A DNA stretch of 64,000 bases from assembly GCF_027943255.1 (NCBI RefSeq), contig NC_072896.1, forward strand, positions 2,418,001-2,482,000, read 5' to 3'. Position 1 is the first letter of the stretch, and every line of letters starts with the position of its first letter. Both the position numbers and the translations under genes were made by a program. The notes under the pieces were generated by a model. It did no database searches. It had not been told where the DNA came from and saw only the letters and a program-made list of their open reading frames with translations. This document shows, piece by piece, positions 1 to 11,476 of the stretch. This DNA comes from Anastrepha obliqua. Its lineage: Eukaryota > Arthropoda > Insecta > Diptera > Tephritidae.

Positions 1-1071
1 TAAAAATAATTGAATTTAAATGCCCCCCATGCTCGTTGACACAAGTGCGGCATCTTAGTAAAAAGTTGTTCATTGCTGCTTTGAGAGTTGCGACAGGAAT
101 AGCCGCAATTGTTGCCCGAATGGATTGTTTTAGTTCATCCAAATTTGTTGCTTTGTTTTATAAACTTCTTGTTTGCATAAACCCCACAAGAAAAAGTCAG
201 GTGCAGTAAGGTCAGGCGACCTGGGGGGCCAACGAAATTCGGAGTTTCTTGAAATCCGTTTATTGGGAAATTTTCGTCGCAACTCTGTCATAACAGTCTG
301 GGCTACGTGAGACGTTGCCCCATCTTGTTGAAACCACACAGAGTTGAAAGGAATTCTCTTTCGGCGTAGTTCTGGATAGAAAAATTCTTTCAGCATTTTC
401 AAATAACGGTCTCCAGTAACCGTAACGGTGTGACCATTTTCTTCAAAAAAATAAGGCCCGACAATACAGCGTGAAGAAACCGCACACCACACTGTCACGC
501 GAAGAGGATGCAATTCCGTCTCGTGGAGTATCTGTGGGTTAGAAGTACTCCATATTCGACAATTTTGTTTGTTCGCATTGCCGTTTAAACCGAAATGGGC
601 CTCACCAGACATGAAAAGGCAGTTTAACATGTTTTGGTCTTCTTCCACCATTTGCAGGATCTTCTGGCAAAATTCCAAGCGAATCGGCAAGTCTGCTGCA
701 TTCAGTTTGTTAACCATTTGAATTTTGTAGGGAAATAAGTCTAAATCTTTGTGCATTATTGTTTGCAAAGACTGTCGGCTGACACCAAGTTGAGCAGATA
801 AGCTTCTTGTTGAAACCCTTGGATTGCTTTGTATAGCTGCAGCTACAGCATCGATCGTTTCCTCCGTCCGAACTGGTGGGTTTCGACGATAAGGCCTTCT
901 TGCGACTGTTCCTTGCTGAGCAAAATTATTCACCAGTCTCATTATGGTCCATCTGCTCGGGGGATCGCCGCCAAACATCCGCCTGTACTCTCTCTGTACC
1001 AAAACTACGGACTCCAGTGCGTGATAGCGGCGGACTATCCAAATTCTTGTTTGCGTGTCCCAGTTATCCAT
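1..1071 (-). pseudogene. DD41D transposase, frameshifted, first catalytic Asp lost
   Basis: Cut-and-paste transposase of the Tc1/mariner superfamily. The start is the ATG at 1071. The N-terminal third is a helix-turn-helix region of the DUF4817 type (roughly residues 1-115). The DDE domain shows WFQQDGATSHVA and RSPDLTAPDFFLWG with 41 residues between the two aspartates. The first catalytic position, normally SDE, reads SGE (residues near 156), a GAT-to-GGT type change that should abolish catalysis. The frame breaks near 145: the open frame stops at 130, while the usual C-terminal residues (ending GGHLNSIIF) continue in another frame to about position 1. One-base indel plus the lost Asp make this a dead copy. 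Confidence 0.85.
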
Positions 1072-1187
1072 TTTAATAAATTTTAAAGATCAATCTGCAA
1101 ATTAAAACAAAAATGGAATAGATAACTTAAAAAGAAAAAAAGTTATTCAATTTTTTTTTGGTAGCGGCTTTCATCAGCCACCCTGTA
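1..1187 (-). mobile_element. mariner-family DD41D element, cut by window start
   Basis: The right end, read on the minus strand, starts TACAGGGTGGCTGATGAAAG, a mariner-like terminal repeat beginning with the TA target. The same first ten bases open the element at 17213, so the two belong to related families. The transposase relic fills most of the span. The other end of the element lies left of the window, so its terminal repeat and length cannot be seen. Spacing of the last two catalytic aspartates (41 residues) puts it with the rosa/Visitor-type DD41D elements known from tephritids and other insects; that family name is from memory. Confidence 0.85.
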
Positions 1188-1365
1188 TTTTCTATTTCTT
1201 CAAGGTGGAAATGACAGTCTTGGTGGCGATTGTGGCAGGCCATTAAATATTCTACCACATTCTACCAGATGGACTATATTTATTAGATATACCAGCTACA
1301 TTAATTAAATAATTATTTCTTTATTAAGTAGACATTCTGAACAACTTTAACAAAACTTTTCGTAA

Positions 1366-1995
1366 GTGGTCAACCGCCACGGTAGAATCCTAGCTGGCAT
1401 TTCGGGGCTTCCCAAACTGGTGCACTATGCACTCCAGCCTACACTTGCCATTACAACGATTGCGCATGAGTGTACAAACAATGACATAGGCACACTTTTA
1501 CAGACTGGTAAGCTACTTATCTTTGTGAAAACTGTAAGAGAAGCGAATGTAAGATGGCATAATGAAGCCACCTACAAGATCGCCGGACAATTGTTGCCGA
1601 CTCTCAATGTTAAATCCACAAGATCTCTTCTAAGCCAAAATAAGCACTGGCTTAGCACACTGATTTATGTAATAACAGGGCACTGTCTAATAGCCAGAGA
1701 TGCCCAGAGGATGGGTGTGCAAACACATGAGTTCTGCAGAAGCTTTTTAGATGAGGAAAAGGCGATCTCGTATCTCCTGTGCCATTTTTCTGCTCTATCC
1801 AGTCGTAGATTTACCATTTTAGACAGACAATTCTTTAATGAGGTGGAATATCTCAGTACTGTGGAAATAAGGGATCTTCTAAAATTTTTGAAAAGCACTC
1901 ACTTGTTTTAGGAATTAAAAGGACAAGTTCTCCACGCGGCACTATAATGGGCTATAAACCTGAGTGTGTCCAACAGTTACAACCGCTTTAACCTA
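1366..1995 (+). mobile_element. LINE 3' tail: end of RNase H region and 3' UTR
   Basis: The open frame 1366-1911 ends with the region found after the RNase H domain of many fly non-LTR retrotransposons: TGHCLIARDAQRMGV, a degenerate zinc-binding stretch, SYLLCHFSALSSRR, then a leucine-rich tail ending FLKSTHLF and a stop. It is followed by a short 3' UTR with ATGGGCTATAAACCTGAGTG and a terminal run of CCTAA repeats near 1985. No reverse transcriptase is present, so this is a 5'-truncated copy. The first 60 or so residues fit the family poorly. I cannot name the clade; Jockey-superfamily or LOA/R1-like is likely. Confidence 0.7.
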
Positions 1996-4236
1996 ACCTA
2001 ACCTGCTTCTAATTTGAAAAATAAATTAAATAAGTAAATATATTTGACATCACCATTAATAAATTATAATAAATAAATAATTATAATAATAAATAAATTA
2101 CTGTTTAATTTTTGTATTTTGTTATTCTGACGTACATTTTATGGATTCTAAATTAGGATTGAGTATTCTACTCTTGAAAAAGACGATCGGTTGAGTCAAA
2201 ACAAGCCTGCATAGGATTTCTGTATTTATATGTCAAGAAAATCACAAGTCGAATATAGCACAGCCATCAGGCACAAATAACCTGGAAGAAAACAGGAAAT
2301 CACATTCACTTAAAGAGAGGCAGTATATTTGGGAGAGTGCACTTTAGATTTCTGAGGGACTGTCCCCTCGGCAGTTTCATCATTATAAATAGCTTCCTAT
2401 GGGAAGATGGATAAATAAGGCAATTTCTTTATTACTTGGTATTATTTTTAGACAAAGTTTTTTGTTTTGTGCACGTAATATTCAATAGGGAATACAAGTA
2501 AACATAAGCTCATAGGAATTCATATTTCGTATAAAAACGTTGCTAAATGTTCGTTTCTCCTATTTCTTACGTAAGTATTTATGTACGTTTGTGTAAGTGC
2601 CATCTCTGGGTGTGTGTTGTAAATGTTACCTCAAGGCAAAAAAATAAATTGTAGTCTAATTGGCATCATTATTTTCGCTAATAAACGGATGTGCCAGGTG
2701 GAAAGGAAAACAGATACATGTTTCAGTTTGGGGCATATGGATACATGATATGCTTATCCATACATACATACATACACATATACATATCCACATACAATAT
2801 TTTGGCACGTGATGGCCGACGAGTGTTTTTACGTGTATACAAACACTAATACAGGTGCATGTGTATTCGGGTGATTACTACAACATCCCGACAAGGAAGC
2901 ATAAATGTGCATATGTTTGTGTATGAGTCGTGCAGAAAAAATATAAATGACTACCAAAACAATAGTTGGTATGATCAGATAATAGGAAAGGAGTAAAGGG
3001 AAATATTACAAGCAAGCATCAAAGCAATAGAATTCGGAATCACTTGAAATATGAGAATTTAAAATAGTAAAATAAAAATCCCTGCCAGCTATTGGCGTAA
3101 ATTATGCACTTTTTGGTAGTTTTGCAACATGGCTTTTTAGATAGGAAAAGAGCTTACGAGAAAACGCTGCAAGCGGTTCATTTAGTGCGGCAAACTATGC
3201 TCACCAACAAGGTTGGCTGGAATAATTTGCAACATTTTATTGCTTTTCGTACTACTTATGCGTAATTATGTCAGTTGTAAACCGACAAGTGAAAATTATC
3301 TCTCGCACATAAAAGCGAAAATAATTACTGAAAAGCGTTGTGGCAGCATCGTTGATTTGATTGTTGAAATAGAAGTAGGAAGAGGAAAGTCACTGAAGCA
3401 CTGAGGCAGTGCAAAGAAGAGACAGAAGAAGGGCATGGTTTAGGAACCACGAGTTAGCTTTGTCTTTGACCTTTTTCATTAGTGTAGCATTTTCAGCGCC
3501 TAAAATCATGCCATTTTTACGACTCTAATACAGCGGCATTAGCATTATCTACAGCGACTTTGAAACGTTTTCAGTTGTACTTACAGATTTCCGCATGCCA
3601 TGCGCCAGTGTTTACTGACACACACAAGCAGCATCATGTGCAAACTCACACATAGAGATTACCTTTTGTAAAATTGAAAATGCTCACTATATCAGCAGCA
3701 TCAGCTGCAATCAGCTTCGTGGGCTTTGGTGTACTCATGGTGTAGGTGTGTGTGTATGTTTACTTAGTTTCCGTGCTCTTCTCATAGCAACACTGCTTCC
3801 GGGTGATTGCGTAAAATTATTCAAGAGCGATGCCGCACGCACCGGAATAGATGCACAACCACATACACACACACGGTATGTGTAGACGTTTATAATGCCA
3901 TATGTTTAACAGTACATTTCTGTTGGCTTTCTAATTTTAGAAATGTTTGCTTTCATGCTTCAATGCAGTAGTACATGAAATTATTGGGATATTTGCTATT
4001 CAGTTGAAATGAATGCCGAATTTATAGCCGGGAGTTATCAAAAATATCAACTTTTCCTTAAATTTGTATGAGAAAGTGTTTTACAAACAGAATGTGTCGG
4101 TTTCAAACAGTCTCTTTTTACAAATATATGTATGTGTGTGTATTTGTGGCATATATCAATCGACTAGTTAGCCCGACAGAAAGACCCTGCAAGGATAACT
4201 TAAACTAATGACACAATTTTCTGATTCAGCGTTTGT
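1996..4236. other. intergenic, no gene seen
   Basis: A+T-rich sequence without a convincing coding region. It holds short simple repeats: a (CATA)n tract near 2760-2790, CA-rich runs near 3855-3875 and TATG-rich runs near 4125-4145. A 63-codon frame at 3213 lacks an upstream ATG and resembles nothing I know. Confidence 0.6.
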
Positions 4237-5370
4237 TAAGGGTCTGTCAAAAACGCGCCTAGATACTGTTTTAAAACAAAACATGTACAAATTTAGTTCC
4301 TTTCAGGTTTCACTATTTTTATGAAAAATAGGGATAAATTAATCTGAAAAATTACATCATTTAAATGTCGACCATGACCACGTCTACAGTGAGCCGATTC
4401 ATGAATACCAAATTGTTGAGAAAGTCGAGATATCGATGTTGCAGGTTGTTCAGCAACACTTTGCGCTACAGCAGCAATACTCTCCACAGAACGTCCAGTT
4501 TTTGGTCTACCAGTTCCAGTACTTTTGAATTATCGACTCATCTAGAAGATTATTTCCACCAAAAAGTCATGAATTTTGTGATACGTTGTCGTTAAAGATC
4601 GACCATTTTCTTAAGGCGACACATACCTGTAAAATTTCGAAAAAAATTCTCTATTCTTTGTGTTCGAGCGCTGGGAGAGGTATAGTTACGTTGCCAACTT
4701 TAGACGCGTTTTTCTCAAAACTATTATATTTTTGGCGTACACGATAACTCGAAAAGTTATTGACCGATCTCCCTGAAATTTTGCACACATCTTTTTTATG
4801 ATATTACTTTCTATGTGAATTTACAATTCGAAAATTTTTCGAAAAAATAATTTTTATAAAAATTTTAATAAAATAGTAGAAAAACTCGGCCAAAAATTCA
4901 TTTTTTTAAGCATTTTATTCCGCGATGTTTTTTTTCATTTTTGTTTAATTCATATGGAAATTATGACATTAATAAACAAAAAAATGTTTGGATTTTTGTC
5001 ATGTCACTGACGCCGATGCCACAATGCCCACCGATTGAGAAGCCCCGTTGCGACCTTCCTGGAAGAATTGAATGTACATTGGCCATTTTAAATGATTAAA
5101 ATAAAAAAAAATGTATATTATTTTAATGTATAAATAAACTGTATGCCAATTTTGAAAATAATATATTGACTTCTTCATTTTAAATAATTTTAATGAAAAT
5201 CAGGGAAAATATGGCCGTTTACAGGTATCTGCCCCCTTAATAAATTTCAATAATTGTAAGATTTTGTTCTATCCTTTAACTTTACTTAACAAGTGTCAAA
5301 GATGACATCAAAAAAATACCGTCTAGGCGTTATTTACTACATCTTGGCGTCATTTTTGAAAGACCCTTTA
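4237..5370 (-). mobile_element. mariner-derived MITE with terminal inverted repeats, interrupted
   Basis: Ends are TAAGGGTCTGTCAAAAACGC (left) and, reversed, TAAAGGGTCTTTCAAAAATG (right), flanked by TA. On the minus strand, 4340-4520 encodes a piece of a DUF4817-type helix-turn-helix (STGTGRPKTGRSVESIAAVA, then SRLSQQFGIHES) that runs directly into the C-terminal end of the same protein type (RRGHGRHLNDVIF). The whole catalytic domain is missing, so this is an internally deleted, non-autonomous element of about 500 bp once the 630-bp insertion at 4611-5240 is discounted. The solitary end at 35401 belongs to the same family. Confidence 0.75.
4611..5240. mobile_element. TTAA-flanked MITE nested in the mariner MITE
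   Basis: Left end TTAAGGCGACACATACCTGT and right end, reversed, TTAAGGGGGCAGATACCTGT match at most positions over about 22 bases. Both ends carry TTAA, the target duplicated by piggyBac-type elements. The 630-bp interior is very A+T-rich, holds a GATCTCCCTGAAATTTTGCA stretch near 4770 and has no coding frame, as expected of a non-autonomous element. Confidence 0.75.
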
Positions 5371-5892
5371 CTGCTTCCCAAAATTTCAAAACGGTCGCTC
5401 GCGATTTCACTTAGTCTTCTGATGCTGTAAATTTTTGGTTCAAGCGAAAATGGAGGGAAAATGAGTTTTCGCGAAAAAGGAAATATTTTATAAAGTATTA
5501 ATGATGTTTACGTACCTGTTTGTTATAAATAATAGAAACCATTATTGCTAGAATTTCCTATATGTTATGCCAAGGCTCTATCAAATGCACAGCGACATTT
5601 CGCGTATTTCTGGGATAAATTTTTTACTACTTAAAAAATTTAAAACTAGCCCGGACCTGTGGAAAAAGGCTTCATGCTTCAGGCGTACCAGTTTTTATTT
5701 TTTCCACTTCTTGTACAGAATTAATGTGATTAAAAACTTTAGTACTGCGCCGGAAATGTGGAGAGAACCATGAAAGACGTAACAGTTCTAATCTGTCCAG
5801 TTTAGTACTAGTTCCAAATTGTCAAAAAATGGTGCAGCGGAAGACGTATGAATTTGAAGGTCATTACCGTGTAAAATTCTTTTTAATCACAA
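5371..5892. other. intergenic, no gene seen
   Basis: No recognisable gene or repeat. A 68-codon frame at 5567 has no family likeness. Confidence 0.5.
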
Positions 5893-6018
5893 TCTTAAAC
5901 TGTAGGTCACTCCATTTGTGAAAACTACATCATAACCCATGACAAAAATTGGAGGAGGAGCTCGGCAAAACACCTCAAAGGACTGTAAGCGCCAATTTTA
6001 TATATACAACTATATATG
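5893..6018 (+). repeat. SINE, 3' part only
   Basis: Matches the 3' half of the window's tRNA-derived SINE: CTTAAACTGTAGG, then GGAGGAGGAGCTCGGC, AAACACC and a GCGCCAATT stretch followed by a TA-rich tail. The tRNA-like head is absent. Confidence 0.7.
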
Positions 6019-7024
6019 AAAGAAAATTCTTATTTAAGCGAAACAAATTGTCAAAATTCAATGCGGTTTTTGAATGGCTTCGAATTTGCTCCTTATTGTA
6101 TTACACTAAAACTAAATGGCCTAAAAATTCTGATTAAACAGTTTAAAATTTTGATGGCAATTTTTTTGAATTCAAAAAATTTATGAGAATTCTGCACAAA
6201 GTTCGGAAGTTTGATCCAGAAAGGGTTTGTTGTAAAATATACTTATTTTTGCAAAAAATTAACAATATAGCATAAAAACGATTATTTTAAATAGATATTG
6301 ACCTAATTATGGAGCACAAGTGTACGAGTATATTGGCGCAGATATGTCATTCAAATCAGGTAAATTTCCCACATCTAATGACATGTCCACAGTGAAGCTA
6401 TTCAATAATCTCTAACATTTAATCAGCGTAGCATTTAAAATGATGGAAACTATTTTTTGTAACAGCGGCCAAACATGCACCGAAAATTATTTTAGAATTT
6501 CGTTCCCTACACGCACGCAATCACCAACCTCGCAGTGCACTTCAGCTATGAAAAACTCTTACGTGACGTAGCATAAAAATAAATTCGACATCAATTTGTT
6601 AACTTTTGGTTAACGTCAGTGGACACCCCACAATTCGGAAGTGCAAGCCCTACTATTATTTCATTAATATTATTAGTTAAGTCCTCTTAGAGAGAAAATA
6701 GTGAAAGGAATAAGAAAAAGCATGGCTACGGACCGGTCATGCGAAATAGCCTCTTTATGTTATGTAATATGAAGTTCATGGAAAATTTAAATGAAAATAA
6801 AGAAGGGCATATTAGCAAAATTATGATTTTAATTAGTTTGTCTTTAATCCTAGAGTAGTCGCGTCCTTTCGGGAAACGCGAGTGATTGGGAGCATTTTGC
6901 CGGCGTATTTTATTTATTTATAGATCGCGAGGCTACAGAAATTTCAAATTGATAAGCAGCCATCTCGAATAGTATGAGAGTATGGGATCATGAAAACGAA
7001 AGTACAAGGTTTATAAATTTTATT
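6019..7024. other. intergenic, no gene seen
   Basis: A+T-rich. A stretch near 6117-6190 (AAAAATTCTGATTAAACAGT) is loosely related to the AT-rich dispersed repeat at 7640. Nothing coding. Confidence 0.5.
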
Positions 7025-7090
7025 TTAAATTTGGGTACGCAGTGTTATAGCCCATTGAATTTTAGTACAACAAAGTGCAAGTTTTAAGTC
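7025..7090 (+). repeat. AT-rich dispersed repeat, copy 1
   Basis: Shares TTGGGTACGCAGTGTTATAG and CCCATTGAATTTTAGTACAA with the reverse-oriented copies at 7640-7760 and 33540-33760 (there GGTATGCAGTTTTATAG). The element type is unknown. Confidence 0.55.
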
Positions 7091-7639
7091 GCTAAAAATT
7101 TCGTTTCATTTAAAAAAAATGTTCCTCTCCTCCGATGTTTCGTAGTTTCTTCGCTTAAAAAACGTTGTGAACTCATTAGTTTTGTAATATGCAGGATACA
7201 TATTATATTAATCAATTGCGAAATCCAAATTTACTCCTCATTTTATTATTTCATTTCTAACTTGAACACAAAAAAAGTTTAATTCGGTCAGTCAATTCAT
7301 AATTTGTTTACAGGCCTCTTGAAATTGACGTTCAGTGTATTTTGTTACAACAAAAAAAATGGTATACAATTTTTAAAGGATCATTAAACTGAGCCTATTG
7401 AAGTTGAGCGAAATTATATTGAATAAAAAAAAATATTTCATTTAGAAGTTCACATTCGCTTATTTTTGCTATGGTACTTCTCCAAAAAAACTGTATTTTT
7501 TCCTCCGATATTTTCAATTGCAATCCTAAGTTTTAACCATTTTTTGGCTCTATATAAAAAATTTCAACATTTTTCTTTTCATGGAAAAAAATGCGTGGCC
7601 TTGTCAAAAAAAAAATTGTTAAAAATAAACGGTATTTTT
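7091..7639. other. intergenic, no gene seen
   Basis: Strongly A+T-rich sequence with many short A runs and no supported feature. Confidence 0.5.
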
Positions 7640-7760
7640 TAACTACTTATATTTGTACTTTATTGTAACAAATTTGATTGAGCTATAAAACTGCATACCA
7701 AAAATTATTCTAAAAATTCTGATTAAAAAGTTGGCAATTTTGGTGAATATTTGCAAAATT
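7640..7760 (-). repeat. AT-rich dispersed repeat, copy 2
   Basis: Carries TATAAAACTGCATACC followed by AAAAATTCTGATTAAAAAGT and TGGCAATTTTGGTGAATATT. The copy at 33540-33760 has the same order of blocks. In both places an RTE-like LINE tail lies just beyond it on the same side, so this may be the far 3' part of that LINE family. Confidence 0.55.
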
Positions 7761-7861
7761 TTTATAATTAATCCACAAATTAAAAAAAAAAACGACTTAA
7801 GTGGACTTTGTTGCATAATGTATTAAACTTTTAAAAGAGTTAATAAGCAATTGGCGCCATA

Positions 7862-7915
7862 CCCGCTTAAGCAATTTTGACCGAGTTTAACAAAGGGCGT
7901 CAGTCGTTTATACCC
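7862..7915 (-). mobile_element. short RTE-like LINE tail
   Basis: CGCTTAAGCAATTTTGACCG and AGTTTAACAAAGGGCG match the end of the RTE-like element at 33808-34245 (CGCCTAAGCGATTTGACCG and AGTTTAACAAAGCGCG). Only the last coding residues remain. Confidence 0.55.
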
Positions 7916-9216
7916 ATTTCATTGCCCATGAGTGTAAATCTAAGTTTGAGAAAAAGATCTGGCAACTTTTGCAAAGTAATGAAATTTTTAAAGGTATTTT
8001 CCACTCAATTCAACTAGCGATAAAAAACGGGGTTAAGAGAAAATATATTGGTAAGTGTGATAAAATACACAAAATTGTATTATTCCCTTGACCAGCGGCA
8101 ACTTTTTAAGTTGAGCCACTTTAATATACAAATACACAAATTTGCATTGATAGGTCACATTTAGCTATTATAACAAATTCATTATTACGCTCTTTTGCCG
8201 AAGTCGAATTATTGATCTTTACTGATCTTCATCATTAGGGCACGCATACATTCAAGTAGGTGGAAAGCAAGCCCACTTCCAGCTGGGTATAATCCCTTCT
8301 ATATTCCGGCACACACAAACACTCTTCCTCTTTTCCTCGCTCTCTCTCTTTTACAAACGTAGTTCGTTTACATTAACCGTAATGATAAGCCCAGTATTCC
8401 TACAACTACGCTTTAAATGCCCATCTTCAGGCGCCTCATTTGCTTCATTTCGCCATCTCGTATTGCCTCGGCTGGCAGGCGGCAGGCGGCAGGTGGTCGT
8501 TCCGTCGTCATCATCTGGCATTTGCTCTTTTTGCCATTCAACCATTCAACACTGGTAATTACGCAGGTAAATATGTTGGCCTTGGGCAATGCGATAGCTT
8601 GTGTTTGCTTCCTTTTAATGCTCCTTTTACTCGTACTCCACATTTTATCTCCGGTATTTCCATTGGATGTGGCAAGCAATGGGCATAAAAGTGTAATTTT
8701 TAGTGTTGTTAATTTTTTGCTATGATTTCTGTTCTTTGGTGAAAGTGAAAAACGTATCAGGCAAGAGAAGTTGCTTAAAAAGAATTACAAAATTACTGTT
8801 TGAAATTTCATTTGCGTTTGAGCTATTTTCGGAGCCGATGGGTTTGTTTGTTCAAAGGAGGGAGATATTGAAAAGAGTATTGATGGGATACCCTTTGTGC
8901 TGTCAAAATATGCTCTAAAGTGAGCCATTTTTGAAGCTTTTTTTATGAAAAACTGTTTTTCAGAAAAGAGAAGGTCTGATGAGGCAACAGCCAACACCTA
9001 CCGTATTGCATCAAGGGAGGTAAATATGCATAAGAAATTATTTCAATCAGCAGTGCCAGAAACCATAAAGCTGAAGTCCAAAGAAAAGCCGTGAACGGTA
9101 ATAGCACGTCAAAGGTAAGCTAAGGCACTTGCCATTGCCAGCCGAGGAGCAGCCACTGTTAAAAATACGATGATGCGAGTTTGAAGCTGGCCGAGCCACA
9201 CACAAATCCATTAGAT
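7916..9216. other. intergenic, no gene seen
   Basis: Contains a small GCAGGCGGCAGGCGGCAGG triplet-rich patch near 8475-8496, which opens overlapping short frames on both strands. None looks like a protein. Confidence 0.5.
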
Positions 9217-9378
9217 TGATTATATTATATTATATTATATTATATTATATTATATTATATTATATTATATTATATTATATTATATTATATTATATTATAT
9301 TATATTATATTATATTATATTATATTATATTATATTATATTATATTATATTATATTATATTATATTATATTATATTAT
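9217..9378. repeat. (TATAT)n pentanucleotide microsatellite
   Basis: About 32 essentially perfect copies of a 5-base unit, TATAT, over about 160 bases. The open frame through it is an artefact of the repeat. Confidence 0.97.
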
Positions 9379-9692
9379 GTACTAGATATGTACGGGCACT
9401 ACTTTTAATAATATTCTCGTAAGAAAAGTAGTTTTGGAGCAGTTGTTCGGAAAGATGGAAACTTCTTTCAGGTCGATCCGTTTTCTTCATGCTGCGTTCA
9501 CATTTTTCCAAAGCATATTTTTAGTGCCGTCGGAAAACGATCTCCGAGGGTTAGTTTACAGGCATTCAGACGAAGGCAGAATTCGGATGAGTCAGATAGT
9601 GAGCGAAGATGAGAACAAATAGAGAAAGTCAGTACCAGATGAACAGACATCGACGGACATGTCGATATATGGTTGAGACAGAAATAGATTCG
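9379..9692. other. intergenic, no gene seen
   Basis: No supported feature; short frames only. Confidence 0.5.
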
Positions 9693-9787
9693 CAGGTTTG
9701 CCTTTTCTGCCGTAGAGCGACCGCTATTAGAAAAAACTTTTTTTTATCATTTTGGTGTTTCGTGCACGGTTTTTGAACCTACGCATT
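9693..9787 (-). repeat. SINE fragment
   Basis: Reversed, it reads CTAATAGCGGTCGC preceded by a diverged B-box region (GGTTCAAAAACC) and GAAACACCAAAAT, the middle of the SINE. Head and tail are missing. Confidence 0.65.
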
Positions 9788-9869
9788 ACCAAGTCCCTTA
9801 CTACCTCAAAACAGTCCCTTACTACTACAACAGTGACTTATAAGTGTAAGATGCGCTGACTAATTGTTT

Positions 9870-9920
9870 GCTGGCAGGAGGTACATCGTTTTGTCCTCGT
9901 TCACTACCAGATCCTTGAAG
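9870..9920 (-). mobile_element. tiny LINE reverse-transcriptase remnant
   Basis: The minus strand encodes DLVVNEDKTMYLLPAN, which resembles the conserved segment after the YADD motif in RTE/CR1-like reverse transcriptases (usually VNEDKTKYM). Too short to classify. Confidence 0.45.
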
Positions 9921-10166
9921 AGAAGTAAGTCCTCATGCCCTGACGTTAGTCGCCACGAAATTTTTTTTTTTTTTTGAATTTGTCTTAGGCTAGGATGCTT
10001 TTAAGGGGTATACTATAAAATTATTAGAGCTAAAAGTATTTTTGTTTTCCACCTTTAAACGGGTTAAGTATCAAAATCAACACTTCTAATTTTTAAAGCA
10101 ATTTAAAGTGACCCTATCTGCAGTGCGACATTTCGCCGCTGGTATAGCTAAAACGAATCATAAAGT

Positions 10167-11476
10167 GCGAGGTGTGTTGAAAAGTATCGCGCATTTTGTG
10201 TTTTTTGAAAAATTATTTATTTATTCTTTAATATCTATTTTGTCCCCTTCAAAGTAGTCCCCATGAGATATTATGCACTTGTGCCAACGTTTTTTCCAAT
10301 CTTCGAAGCACTTCAAAAACTCATTTTTTTATCTTGTTCAGCTCCTCCTTCGATGCCGTCTTTATTTCGTCAATCGTAGCGTAGCGTCGTCCTTTCATGG
10401 GTCTCTTAAGTTTCGGGAACAAGAAAAAGTCACAGGGGCCAGATCTGGGGAATACGGTGGCTGTGGCATCATTAGTGTGTTGTTTTTGGACAAAAAGTCG
10501 CCCACAAACAACGATGTGTGAGCCGGGGCGTTATCGTGATGCAAGAGCCAATTTTTGTTCTTCCACAAATCCGGGCGTTTCTGGCGGATTGCTTCGCGCA
10601 AATTGCGCATAACCTGCAGGTAATAATCCTTATTGACCGTTTTACCCTGTGGCAAGAACTCGTGATGCGCAACGCCCCTGCAATCAAAGAAAACAGTAAG
10701 CAAAACTTTTACACTCGACCGAACTTGGCGCGCTTTTTTCGGTATTGGTTCGTGCGGCAGCTTCCATTGAGATAATAGAGCTTTGGTTTCCACGTCATAA
10801 CTATAAACCCACGATTCATCACCAGTTATGACCCTCTGGAGCAAATTTGGATCGTCGCGGACAGAGTCCAACATCTCATTAGCAATGTTCCTGCGTGCTG
10901 CTTTTGGTCGAAATTGAGCAGTTTTGGTACGAATTTTGCGGCGACCCCTCTCATGCCCAAATCATTGAAAAAAAAATCGAATGGCTCCAGCCAATCGATG
11001 TGTCTAGGTCCTCAGCAACTTCTTTAACGGTGGTTCGACGATTCACTTCATCAATTTTTTCGTCTGCTGTTGAAGTGCTCGGGCGTCCGGCACACTTTTC
11101 GTCGTTCACATCTTCTCGGCCTTCTTAGAACATTTTGTACCACCGATAACCGTTAGTTGGGCCAAAGTAGCTTCTCCGTATGACATTGCACTGAGTCAAC
11201 ATTCGGAATGCATCTACGCACTTAATTTCGTTTTTCACACAAAATTTGATACAGGTTCTTTGATCCATGTTTTTGAATAGATAAAAATCGAAGACGAGCC
11301 GAGACACCTGCAAGCAAAGCAGCTGTCAACAATTAAGTAAAAATTCAAAATGGCCGAACTGGTCGGCATAAGTAAGAGACATGAGCACCAACATATCGCC
11401 ACAAAAAGATCGAAATTCGAATATACGTAACCTGCGAAAATTCAAAATTCGCGACACTTTTTGAACACACCTCGTA
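10167..11476 (-). mobile_element. mariner element with both terminal inverted repeats
   Basis: Left end GCGAGGTGTGTTGAAAAGTA and, reversed, right end ACGAGGTGTGTTCAAAAAGT match closely, continuing TCGCGcATTTTG versus TCGCGAATTTTG. The right flank keeps the TA target; on the left it has become TG. The length, about 1.3 kb, is normal for mariner. The only gene is the broken transposase between the repeats. Confidence 0.88.
10240..11313 (-). pseudogene. mariner (DD34D) transposase, multiply broken
   Basis: Reads from an ATG at 11313 (MDQRTCIKFCVKNEIKCVDA, the start of SETMAR-like mariner transposases). A TAA stop follows KMF near 11125 where the family has Ser. The HTH region continues (GRPSTSTADEKIDEVNRRTT). 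A frameshift lies near 10910; the longest frame, 10874-10395, has VITGDESWVYSYD and HHDNAPAHTS, two of the three catalytic aspartates. A one-base deletion near 10437 shifts the frame at SPDLAP; the third Asp (DFFLFPKLKRPMKG) is found in the next frame. At least one stop and two indels make it inactive. Confidence 0.88.

Noticed and set aside
3213..3404. 63-codon frame with a hydrophobic, signal-like N-terminus
   Set aside because: The frame opens on TTG; the first ATG comes after the hydrophobic stretch. No context supports a gene.
8351..8725. Overlapping frames on both strands near a GCAGGC repeat
   Set aside because: They are open because of the triplet-like repeat; none resembles a protein.
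9216..9422. Open frame through the pentanucleotide repeat
   Set aside because: A pure artefact of the TATAT array.
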